Shown here: in pieces, positions 1 to 5,956 of the stretch
Layout of the letters: each line of letters opens with the position of its first letter
How positions within the stretch are numbered: the stretch's first letter is position 1
Assembly (NCBI GenBank): GCA_016282655.1
Contig: JAEELK010000159.1
Coordinates: 1 to 8,371, forward strand
Source: Bacillota bacterium
GTDB lineage: Bacteria > Bacillota > Clostridia > Peptostreptococcales > Anaerovoracaceae
Length of the DNA stretch: 8,371 nucleotides
Direction: 5' to 3'
Program-made: the position numbers and the translations under genes
The notes under the pieces: generated by a model
What the model was told of the DNA's origin: nothing
Database searches by the model: none
What the model saw: only the letters and a program-made list of their open reading frames with translations

Positions 1-119
1 CGCTCCGTCACGTCCTTTGCGGAGATCTCACGGAACTGCTTCTCCTGCAGCAGCTCCAGAAAGCTGTCCTGCATGAGGCGCCGGGAACGTCTGGCCCGGC
101 GGTCGTCCTGATTTTTCAA
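1..119 (-). CDS. TetR/AcrR-family transcriptional repressor (N-terminal fragment)
   Basis: This gene runs off the left edge; 39 codons are visible. It starts with TTG (complement of 117-119), placed 7 bases after a strong AAAAGGAGG Shine-Dalgarno site at 127-135, which settles the start. The visible residues read KNQDDRRARRSRRLMQDSF, then LELLQEKQFREISAKDVTER. This is the typical opening of TetR proteins: a basic N-terminus, a first helix with the LxxLLxEKxF pattern, and the start of the helix-turn-helix with (I)SxKDVTER. The recognition helix and the ligand-binding domain lie outside the window, so the ligand cannot be guessed from the protein. It is divergent from the exported coiled-coil/MMPL operon, and the shared gap holds an inverted repeat. 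By analogy with other TetR-efflux pairs it probably represses both itself and the operon; that role is inferred. Confidence 0.88.
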   Translation of the reverse strand, partial: MKNQDDRRARRSRRLMQDSFLELLQEKQFREISAKDVTE

Positions 120-126
120 GTCAGAT

Positions 127-135
127 CCTCCTTTT
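127..135 (-). promoter_or_regulatory. Shine-Dalgarno site of the tetR-like gene
   Basis: AAAAGGAGG on the minus strand, 7 bases before the TTG codon. It is a near-perfect anti-16S match and supports the rare TTG start, since no in-frame ATG lies at a suitable distance. Confidence 0.85.
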
Positions 136-167
136 GGGTCGGTATCGATAAAATCTATTTTGCTCAA

Positions 168-195
168 ATCCTATTGACTAATCGACATGCGTCAA
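168..195 (-). promoter_or_regulatory. Putative leftward promoter for the tetR-like gene
   Basis: On the minus strand a -35 TTGACG (complement of 190-195) is followed after 16 bases by TAGGAT (complement of 168-173), which matches TATAAT at four of six positions. Its -35 box is the right arm of the inverted repeat at 173-196, and its spacer fully overlaps the spacer of the rightward promoter. The -10 is weak, and other AT-rich -10 choices exist between 145 and 165, so the exact start of transcription is uncertain. Confidence 0.5.
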
Positions 196-196
196 T
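173..196. promoter_or_regulatory. Inverted repeat, probable TetR-type operator
   Basis: ATTGAC at 173-178 and GTCAAT at 191-196 are exact inverted copies separated by 12 bases. The inner AT/AT pair (181-182 with 187-188) extends the dyad, giving 8 paired positions per half in a 24-base site. It lies in the divergent gap and overlaps the -35 and spacer of the operon promoter and of the putative tetR promoter, so one bound repressor would block both. Binding by the adjacent TetR protein is inferred. Confidence 0.65.
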
Positions 197-202
197 TATA
201 AT
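174..202 (+). promoter_or_regulatory. Sigma-A-type promoter of the coiled-coil/MMPL operon
   Basis: The -35 box TTGACT (174-179) matches five of six consensus bases. The -10 box TATAAT (197-202) is perfect, and the spacer is the ideal 17 bases. Transcription should begin near 208-210, giving a leader of about 53 bases before the ATG at 262. So strong an unregulated core promoter fits a gene kept off by a repressor at the overlapping inverted repeat. Confidence 0.82.
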
Positions 203-210
203 TGGCAATG

Positions 211-250
211 CTTGAAAAGACAAGACTTTTTCGGCAAAAAGTGTTTCAAG
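211..250 (+). promoter_or_regulatory. Nested stem-loop in the 5' leader
   Basis: Outer stem: CTTGAAA (211-217) pairs with TTTCAAG (244-250), seven pairs. Inner stem: ACTTTTT (225-231) pairs with AAAAAGT (236-242), seven pairs around a CGGC tetraloop. A 7-base bulge (218-224) lies on one side and a single G (243) on the other. The structure starts almost at the predicted transcription start, and its 3' arm ends on the first bases of the AAGAGGG Shine-Dalgarno site (248-254). It could protect the mRNA 5' end or damp translation. It is not a terminator, because no U-run follows. Confidence 0.55.
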
Positions 251-254
251 AGGG
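248..254 (+). promoter_or_regulatory. Shine-Dalgarno site deciding the ATG at 262
   Basis: AAGAGGG lies 7 bases before ATG 262. This favours 262 over the in-frame TTG at 202, which overlaps the -10 box and could not be translated from this promoter. Confidence 0.75.
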
Positions 255-261
255 AAAAAAG

Positions 262-2772
262 ATGAAAAACAAGGGCTTCCGGAAAGCGCTTTCCTGCCTC
301 CTCTGCCTGGGTCTGCTGCTGAGCGGCGGCGCGGGCAGTTACGGCGCGGAAACGATCGACAGCGGTGTGCGGGCAACATATGATGAAGCCTACTACGGCA
401 ATCTGGACTACTACGGCAATCTCCTGGACGGCTCCATCGTCAAGAGCTACATCCTGAACGGCACAAAGAGCATCACGGACTATGGCACGTATGATGCCGT
501 CAACAATCTGACCGATTCCACCGAACCGCAGACCAGCGGGGACAAGACGGTGTTTGACCTCGGCGAGGATACGGAGCTGAGCCATTTTTATTTTGAGGCG
601 AAGACGGATCAGCCCTTCCGCGACCTGCCCTGGAGCATCGTGGTGCGCTACAAGCTGAACGGCGTGCCGGTGGAAGCGCAGGAGCTGGCGGGCAAGACCG
701 GCATGGTGGAGATCGACATCAGCGCAACGCCGAACCCGAACATCGACGATTACGTCAAAAACAACTACACGCTGGAGATCATCTCCGTCTTCAATCAGGA
801 CCACATCCTTTCCCTGAACGCGCCGGGCGCCCAGGTGCAGCTCATCGGCAACCTGCGCGCGGTGCTCTTCATGGCGCTGCCCGGGGAGGAGTGCGAGTAT
901 TCGATCAGCGTCGGCGCGGAGGATTTCACCTTCGGCGGCCTGACCATCATGATGATCCCCGGCACGCTGGGCCAGCTCGAGATGCTGGGCGACCTCGCGG
1001 ACAAGAAGGAAGACATCGAAGACAATTACCATAAGCTCGACAGGAGCCTGGACACGCTCCTGGACTCCGTCGAGGACATGTCCGGCAGCCTCAACGCCGC
1101 GGCGGAAGGCCTGGACGAGCTCAACGAGGCCCGGGGGATCATCTCCGAAGAAAAAGGCGGGCTCTATGAGAGCGCGGATCAGACGCTGGAAAACCTGGAG
1201 GCGCTCAACGGCAGTCTGGACGCGCTGCAGGGCGACATCGCCAAGGGCAAAGAGGCCACGGAAGAGATGACGGAAGACCTGCAGGGCCTGAACGCCCGGC
1301 TCGCGGCGCTCAGCCGGGCGCTGAACCGCGTCCAGAGCTCGCTGGACGATCTGGAAGACGATCTGGACAAGATCAACAAGTCCGCGAGCAGCGGCAGCGG
1401 CAGCCTGCAGAGCAACGTGACGAAGCTCGGCAACGACGCGGAGGCGCTGGAAACGGCGCTGGAAGGCCTGTTGGATGAGCTTGCCGTGCTGCAGCTGCAG
1501 ATCGACGGAACGAACGATCTGACCATCGCCGGCGTGCCCTCCGACCAGCTCGCCGCGGCGAGCGCGCAGGGCAGGGCGCTCGCGGAGAACTACCGCAGCG
1601 CGGTCTCCTACCTCGGCGGCACGAAGCTCGCAGACGCGGACGCCTTTAAGATGGCGGCGTATATGTACAGCAACGACTGCAGCGCGGCAGACGCCGCCGC
1701 GGCCCTGCAGGCGCAGCAGACTGCGCTGAACAACGTCATCGCGCAGCTGATCTCCGGCAGCGGCGGCAGCATCACGACGCCGGCGCAGGCCATCGCATAT
1801 ATGTATACACAGCCTGCCACCTACGGCGCCATCACCGCAGCCATCGACCAGTCCACGCTCATGGACAACCTCTACGGCGCCACCGCCGGCGCCGGCGGAC
1901 AGAGCCTGGAGGACTTCTTCACCGCCATGCTCATGGCGCAGGCGATCCAGGGCGGCGCCGCGCCGGCCACCGTCATCGGCGCCGCCGGCAGCTACCGGAC
2001 GAACGCGCGCGACAGCCTGCAGCTGCTGAACGTGCTGGAGAACGGCCTGACGGCCCGTCTCGCGGCGCTCAGCGATACCCTCGGCAACACCAGGGACGAC
2101 GGCGCGGCGGGCCTTTCCGGCGCGCTCTCCGACCTGATCACACAGACGGGCAACGCCTCGCGCGACCTCGCAGACCTTTCCGATGACGCCGGAGACGCGA
2201 TGGACGATCTCAAGGCCGTCACCAACGAGCTGCAGACCCTGAGCAGCCACGTGGTGGACCGCAAGGAGGATATCCTGACGCTGCTGGACCACACCGGCAC
2301 GGCTCTGAACGCGCTGACGGAGACCACGACGAGCGCGCACGCGCTCTTCGTACAGGTCGAGGACGTGGCCAAACGCGCCGGGGAGAAGCTGGATTCCGGC
2401 ACGCAGAAGAGCCTGGAAAGCCTGGCGTCCGTGCTGCGCCAGACGGCCAAGTCCGTCGGCAGCACGCGGGACATCAGATCCGCCAAGAAGGGCATCAGCG
2501 AGGTCATCGAGGACGTCTGGAACGACTACACCGGAGACGTCAACAACATGCTCCTCATCGATCCGAACGCGCCCATCCAGTCTCTGACCGACAGCCGCAA
2601 CGACTCCCCCTCTTCCGTGCAGATCCTGCTCCGGACGCAGGAGATCGTGGCGGATGAAGACACGCCCGAGGAGGCGGAGGAAGCGGAGAGCGCGGAGCCG
2701 GAGACCTTCTGGCAGCGCGTTGCCCAGATGTTCAAGGACTTCGGAAACTGGATCCGGAATCTCTTTTCCTAA
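262..2772 (+). CDS. Exported coiled-coil protein, partner of the MMPL transporter
   Basis: An 836-residue protein of unproven function. Residues 1 to about 28 form a signal peptide: basic KNKGFRK start, Leu/Cys-rich core, likely cut near SYG-A. No lipobox is evident. Residues 30-240 look globular. They contain a segment ending SITDYGTYDAV, then a segment around LPWSIVVRYKLNG and AGKTGMVEIDI, a pattern I associate with exported clostridial proteins, often annotated as YhgE/Pip-like or hypothetical. Residues about 245-420 and 590-750 are heptad-rich coiled coils. Between them lies an Ala/Gly-rich stretch with a repeated AYMY motif (residues 466-469 and 512-515). A Glu-rich linker (about 797-813) leads to a Trp/Phe-rich amphipathic helix (814-836). 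No transmembrane span other than the signal peptide is obvious. It is co-transcribed with the MMPL gene 12 bases downstream, so a role as an extracytoplasmic adaptor or structural partner of that transporter is reasonable but inferred. The start at 262 is chosen from the Shine-Dalgarno spacing and signal peptide. Confidence 0.87.
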   Translation: MKNKGFRKALSCLLCLGLLLSGGAGSYGAETIDSGVRATYDEAYYGNLDYYGNLLDGSIVKSYILNGTKSITDYGTYDAVNNLTDSTEPQTSGDKTVFDLGEDTELSHFYFEAKTDQPFRDLPWSIVVRYKLNGVPVEAQELAGKTGMVEIDISATPNPNIDDYVKNNYTLEIISVFNQDHILSLNAPGAQVQLIGNLRAVLFMALPGEECEYSISVGAEDFTFGGLTIMMIPGTLGQLEMLGDLADKKEDIEDNYHKLDRSLDTLLDSVEDMSGSLNAAAEGLDELNEARGIISEEKGGLYESADQTLENLEALNGSLDALQGDIAKGKEATEEMTEDLQGLNARLAALSRALNRVQSSLDDLEDDLDKINKSASSGSGSLQSNVTKLGNDAEALETALEGLLDELAVLQLQIDGTNDLTIAGVPSDQLAAASAQGRALAENYRSAVSYLGGTKLADADAFKMAAYMYSNDCSAADAAAALQAQQTALNNVIAQLISGSGGSITTPAQAIAYMYTQPATYGAITAAIDQSTLMDNLYGATAGAGGQSLEDFFTAMLMAQAIQGGAAPATVIGAAGSYRTNARDSLQLLNVLENGLTARLAALSDTLGNTRDDGAAGLSGALSDLITQTGNASRDLADLSDDAGDAMDDLKAVTNELQTLSSHVVDRKEDILTLLDHTGTALNALTETTTSAHALFVQVEDVAKRAGEKLDSGTQKSLESLASVLRQTAKSVGSTRDIRSAKKGISEVIEDVWNDYTGDVNNMLLIDPNAPIQSLTDSRNDSPSSVQILLRTQEIVADEDTPEEAEEAESAEPETFWQRVAQMFKDFGNWIRNLFS
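1651..1887 (+). repeat. Internal repeat in the Ala-rich insert of the coiled-coil protein
   Basis: Two related protein segments about 46 residues apart. One starts AAYMYSNDCSAADAAAAL (from residue 465). The other starts IAYMYTQPATYGAITAAI (from residue 511). Both continue into helix-like Gln/Leu/Asn text (QQTALNN, DQSTLMDN). At DNA level only short pieces match (tatatgta), so this is an old, diverged duplication or a chance similarity of helical, Ala-rich sequence. Confidence 0.4.
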
Positions 2773-2777
2773 GGGGG
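2771..2777 (+). promoter_or_regulatory. Shine-Dalgarno site of the MMPL gene, overlapping the upstream stop
   Basis: AAGGGGG begins inside the TAA stop (2770-2772) of the coiled-coil gene and sits 7 bases before ATG 2785. A ribosome ending the first gene would cover the initiation site of the second, which points to coupled, matched expression. Confidence 0.7.
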
Positions 2778-2784
2778 CCAGCCG

Positions 2785-4956
2785 ATGATCGAGAAACTGG
2801 CCCGTGCCCTGACCCGAAGACCGAAACTGGTGCTGATGGTGGCGCTGATCCTGCTCGTGCCCGCCGTCATCAACTTCCTCCTGACCCCGGTCAATTATGA
2901 CATCCTCAGCTATCTCCCCGCGAACACGGATTCCGCGCGCGGGGAGAAGATCCTGGAGGATCCTTTCCATATGGCCGCCACCTGCATGCTGGTGGTGGAT
3001 GAGATGCCGCCCGCGTTCACCAACGAACTGGCGGAGAAGATCCAGAAGATCGACGGCGTCTCCAGCGCGGTCTGGCTGAGCAACCTGCTCGGGATCCAGA
3101 TCCCCACGGAGTTCCTGCCCACGGAGATCCAGAACATGTTCTACTCCGACAAGGGCACGATGATGCTCATCCAGTTCGACAACCCCGCGGCCGACCAGCG
3201 GACCCGAAACGCCCTGGCGGAGATCCAGTCGCTCTGCAACGAAAAGTGCTTCACCTCCGGCTTTTCCGTGCTGATGAAGGACATCCGCGACAGCATGGAC
3301 CGCGAGATGCCGTACTATATCCTCATGGCGGCCGTCCTTTCCATGGTCGCCATGGCGCTGACGATGGAATCGCCCATCCTGCCGATCGTCCTGATGGCGA
3401 ACATCGGACTTGCCATCATCTACAATTTCGGCACCAACTTCGTGCTGGGCGAGATCTCCTACATCACGAAGGCGATCGCCGCGGTGCTGCAGCTCGGCGT
3501 CACCATGGACTATTCCATCTTCCTCTACCGGCGTTTCGAAGAGGAGAAGGCGAAGTACGAAGACCACCGGGACGCCATGCAGAAGGCCGTAGAGGCCGCA
3601 TTCGCGTCTCTGTTCGGGAGCAGCCTCACCACCGTGGCGGGCTTCATCGCGCTCTGCTTCATGCGCTTCACGCTGGGCCTGGACCTCGGCGTCGTCATGG
3701 CCAAGGGCGTCCTGCTCGGCATCGTCACGGTCATCACGGTGCTGCCTTCCGCGCTCCTTCTGACCGAGCGCTGGCTGGACAAAGGAAAGCACCGCAGCCT
3801 GCTGCCGGATCTCTCGAAGCTCAGCGGATTCTGCATCCGGCACCGCCGCGTGCTGGCCGCGATCGCCATCGTCTTGTTCCTGCCGGCCATCTACTCCGAG
3901 AGCCACGCGAAAGTCTACTACGCCGTGCACGATAGCCTTCCGGAAACGCTCCCTTCCATCGTGGGCATGCGCAAGCTCAGCGACGATTTCGACATGGCCA
4001 ACGCGCATTACGCGCTGGTCAGCGACGAGATCCCTTCCACGAAGATGAACGCGATGGAGCAGCGCATCGCGGAAGTGGACGGCGTCACCAGCGTGCTCTC
4101 CTACCATTCCCTGCTGGGCACCGGCATCCCGGACTTCTTCATGCCGGACGCGCTGCGTCACATGCTGAAGGCGGGGGGCTATCAGCTCATCATGATCAAC
4201 TCCGAGTACGAGACTGCCTCGGACGAGATCGCGCGGCAGTGCGTGGAGCTGCAGGGCATTCTGAAGGAGTTCGACGAAAGCGCGCTCCTGACCGGCGAGC
4301 CGGCCATGACGGAAGACCTGATCGTGACCACCGCGGAGGACTTCAAGACAACGAACTACATCTCTATCCTCTGCATCTTCGTCATCATCGCGATCCTCTT
4401 CCGTTCGATCAGCGTACCAGTGGTGCTGGTGGGGCTCATCGAGCTGGCCATCTGCATCAACCAGGGCATTTCCTACTATACGGGGACAGCAGTGCCCTTC
4501 ATCGCGCCGACGGTCATCAGCTGCGTGCAGCTGGGCGCCACCGTGGACTACGCCATCCTTCTGGCGAGCCGCTTCCGCGAAGAGCTGCGCCACGGTCACG
4601 GCCGGCTGGAAGCGGCGCAGCTGGCGACGAACAGCTCCTGCAGTTCCATCATTACCAGCGCGCTCGTCATGTTCATGGCCACGCTGGGCGTGTCCTTCGT
4701 CTCCACCATGGATCTGGTGAGCGGCATCTGCACCACGCTGGCCCGTGGCGCCATCATCTCCGCCATCCTCAGCATCTTCTTCCTACCCGCCCTGCTGACG
4801 CTCTTTGAGCCGCTCTTCCGCAGGACCAGCTACGGCTGGCTCTCCGGGCCAGCCCCCGCGGCAACCGCGGACGGAGCGCCCGCCCTGCTGCCGGAGCCGG
4901 AGGCGGAGACGGAGCGTGCGGAAGAGAGCGCGCCGCAGGAGCAGAAACGCGTCTGA
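2785..4956 (+). CDS. MMPL/RND-family membrane transporter
   Basis: A 723-residue polytopic membrane protein of the MMPL (RND superfamily) type, near the usual length for Firmicutes members. It is built as two similar halves. TM1 (about 14-34) is followed by a large outside loop (35-170) and TM2-6 (about 177-325). TM7 (about 356-371) is followed by a second outside loop (372-520) and TM8-12 (about 524-676). Each half carries the family's Gly-x-x-x-Asp-Tyr signature in its fourth membrane segment: GVTMDYSIF with D242/Y243 and GATVDYAIL with D588/Y589. In characterised MMPL proteins these Asp-Tyr pairs carry the proton relay. The loops repeat the motif DGVSSAVWLSNLLG / DGVTSVLSYHSLLG. The last 40 residues are a Pro/Ala/Glu-rich hydrophilic tail. 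It is the second gene of the TetR-controlled operon. Family members export lipids, glycolipids or drugs; the substrate here is unknown. An intact gene with both relay pairs present. Confidence 0.93.
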   Translation: MIEKLARALTRRPKLVLMVALILLVPAVINFLLTPVNYDILSYLPANTDSARGEKILEDPFHMAATCMLVVDEMPPAFTNELAEKIQKIDGVSSAVWLSNLLGIQIPTEFLPTEIQNMFYSDKGTMMLIQFDNPAADQRTRNALAEIQSLCNEKCFTSGFSVLMKDIRDSMDREMPYYILMAAVLSMVAMALTMESPILPIVLMANIGLAIIYNFGTNFVLGEISYITKAIAAVLQLGVTMDYSIFLYRRFEEEKAKYEDHRDAMQKAVEAAFASLFGSSLTTVAGFIALCFMRFTLGLDLGVVMAKGVLLGIVTVITVLPSALLLTERWLDKGKHRSLLPDLSKLSGFCIRHRRVLAAIAIVLFLPAIYSESHAKVYYAVHDSLPETLPSIVGMRKLSDDFDMANAHYALVSDEIPSTKMNAMEQRIAEVDGVTSVLSYHSLLGTGIPDFFMPDALRHMLKAGGYQLIMINSEYETASDEIARQCVELQGILKEFDESALLTGEPAMTEDLIVTTAEDFKTTNYISILCIFVIIAILFRSISVPVVLVGLIELAICINQGISYYTGTAVPFIAPTVISCVQLGATVDYAILLASRFREELRHGHGRLEAAQLATNSSCSSIITSALVMFMATLGVSFVSTMDLVSGICTTLARGAIISAILSIFFLPALLTLFEPLFRRTSYGWLSGPAPAATADGAPALLPEPEAETERAEESAPQEQKRV

Positions 4957-4974
4957 CGCGCCGAAAACGAAAGA

Positions 4975-5013
4975 AAAAAGACCGCCACGAAAGGACTTCG
5001 TGCCGGTCTTTTT
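4975..5013. terminator. Bidirectional rho-independent terminator
   Basis: AAAAAGACCG (4975-4984) pairs with CGGTCTTTTT (5004-5013). After one C-C mismatch, CCACGAA (from 4985; CACGAA pairing from 4986) pairs with TTCGTG (4997-5002) around a 5-base loop. That gives 16 pairs, with a T-tract on the right for rightward transcripts and the complement of an A-tract on the left for leftward ones. It lies between the stops of the MMPL gene (4956) and the convergent CmpB-like gene (5047), and so serves both. Confidence 0.9.
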
Positions 5014-5046
5014 CTATTCTTTCCGATTTTGACACCGCCGTGCTCA

Positions 5047-5814
5047 TTATTTCTTTCTCTGGGCGGGCAGGATCAGATCGTTGACGAGACGCTCCACTAT
5101 TTTGTCACGGTAGCGGAACGAATGCACGCGGCGTACGGCGGGTTTGAAGAAGCCGCTCATTCCGCTCCAACGCGCGGCAAGGAGCTTCTGCCGTTCGCCG
5201 ATCTCCCGATGCAAGCCGGAGACCCGCTGCACAGCTTCGTCGACCAGATCTTCCATGTTCTTGTTGAAAGCGTCCTCCAGCCGGATCACCCTGCGGTCAA
5301 AATGCAGCAGCGAGGTCACGGTCAGGGTCAGATCGGCGCTGAAGAGGACTGTCGCCAGGAGCGCGCAAGCTTCGGCAAGCGTCACAGAGGTCCTTGCCAT
5401 CACGGCTGCCGTCAGCGGCGCGATCCTGTAAACGATCAAGAGGCCCGCGGCGCCGAAGCCGAGACTGGTGAAGAGGCTGATGCGCCCGTGCAGGTTGAGG
5501 GGCAGGCCGCTGTAATCCCACCATCTGGCGTGAAACAGCTTTTCCATGCTCCATGCCGTGCAGTATTCCAAAACGGCGCTGCCGCATACGGAGAGCAAGA
5601 AGTATTGCCACGTTTCTAAGACAAGCGAGGATTGCTGCGTCAGCTCCATGATGAGGATGATCAGGACGGAGCCGACCCCGTAGATCGGGCAGACAGGACC
5701 ATATAAAAAGCCCCGGTTTTCCCATTTCCCACTCTTGAGCGTACAGAAAAGAGATTCGTAGATCCAGCCCAGACAGCTGTAGATCATAAAAATGCAGACG
5801 TATTTGCACAGCAT
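5047..5814 (-). CDS. CmpB-family (PF06541) putative ABC-transporter permease-like membrane protein
   Basis: A 255-residue protein from the ATG at 5814. The N-terminal half is very hydrophobic and carries the family hallmarks: IYSCLGWIYESLFC in the first membrane segment, NRGFLYGPVCPIYGVGS at the first turn, and a conserved FHARWWDYSGLPLNLHGRIS block before further membrane segments (about five in all). The last roughly 80 residues are hydrophilic and helical and probably cytoplasmic. The family is named as a putative ABC permease but has no proven transport role, and no ATPase gene lies beside it. A longer form from GTG 5859 adds 15 residues (KRSAHGPIFGSWTS) but has no good Shine-Dalgarno site. 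ATG 5814 has GGGAG at 5825-5829, 10 bases upstream, and puts the first membrane span at the N-terminus as in relatives. Base composition is visibly less GC-rich than the kdp genes, and the protein is Cys-rich near the start. Confidence 0.85.
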   Translation of the reverse strand: MLCKYVCIFMIYSCLGWIYESLFCTLKSGKWENRGFLYGPVCPIYGVGSVLIILIMELTQQSSLVLETWQYFLLSVCGSAVLEYCTAWSMEKLFHARWWDYSGLPLNLHGRISLFTSLGFGAAGLLIVYRIAPLTAAVMARTSVTLAEACALLATVLFSADLTLTVTSLLHFDRRVIRLEDAFNKNMEDLVDEAVQRVSGLHREIGERQKLLAARWSGMSGFFKPAVRRVHSFRYRDKIVERLVNDLILPAQRKK

Positions 5815-5908
5815 GGATGTCCAGCTCCCGAAGATCGGCCCATGCGCACTGCGTTTCACAGTAGGTCCGCTTCACTTGCTGTACCGAAGGCGCCGGGCTT
5901 GCAGATCT

Positions 5909-5917
5909 ATTATAGCA
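5909..5917 (-). promoter_or_regulatory. Extended -10 promoter of the CmpB-like gene
   Basis: On the minus strand TGCTATAAT (complement of 5909-5917) is a perfect -10 box with the TGn extension. No convincing -35 lies 16-18 bases upstream, which is usual for extended -10 promoters. Transcription would start near 5902, about 45 bases before GTG 5859 and 90 before ATG 5814. It indicates expression independent of kdpDE. Confidence 0.65.
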
Positions 5918-5956
5918 AGTCTTCGCGCAAAAGCATAGAGGAAGCGCCGGAGCGGC

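Noticed and set aside
150..161. Short inverted repeat AAAAT-CT-ATTTT in the tetR leader
   Set aside because: Five A/T pairs around a 2-base gap are expected by chance in AT-rich DNA and cannot form a hairpin loop; the dyad at 173-196 is the better operator candidate.
202..261. In-frame upstream TTG start adding 20 residues to the coiled-coil protein
   Set aside because: The TTG overlaps the -10 box, upstream of the predicted transcription start, has no Shine-Dalgarno, and would bury the signal peptide.
3246..3935. Plus-strand open frames inside the MMPL gene (also 4239-4808)
   Set aside because: They are out-of-frame shadows with His/Arg/Gly-rich translations; the overlapping frame has unambiguous MMPL membrane segments and Asp-Tyr motifs.
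196..4599. A 4.4-kb open reading frame on the minus strand, antisense to both operon genes
   Set aside because: The coiled-coil and MMPL genes lie in the same frame, and in this GC-rich DNA their codon bias keeps one antisense frame free of stops. The antisense protein is a His/Arg/Asp/Gln-rich jumble with no domain, no Shine-Dalgarno and no promoter, while the plus strand carries signal peptide, membrane spans and family motifs.
5029..5875. Other frames over the CmpB-like gene (plus 5029-5619; minus 5297-5875)
   Set aside because: The minus 5047-5814 frame carries the CmpB-family motifs, while the others have no recognisable pattern and no initiation signals.
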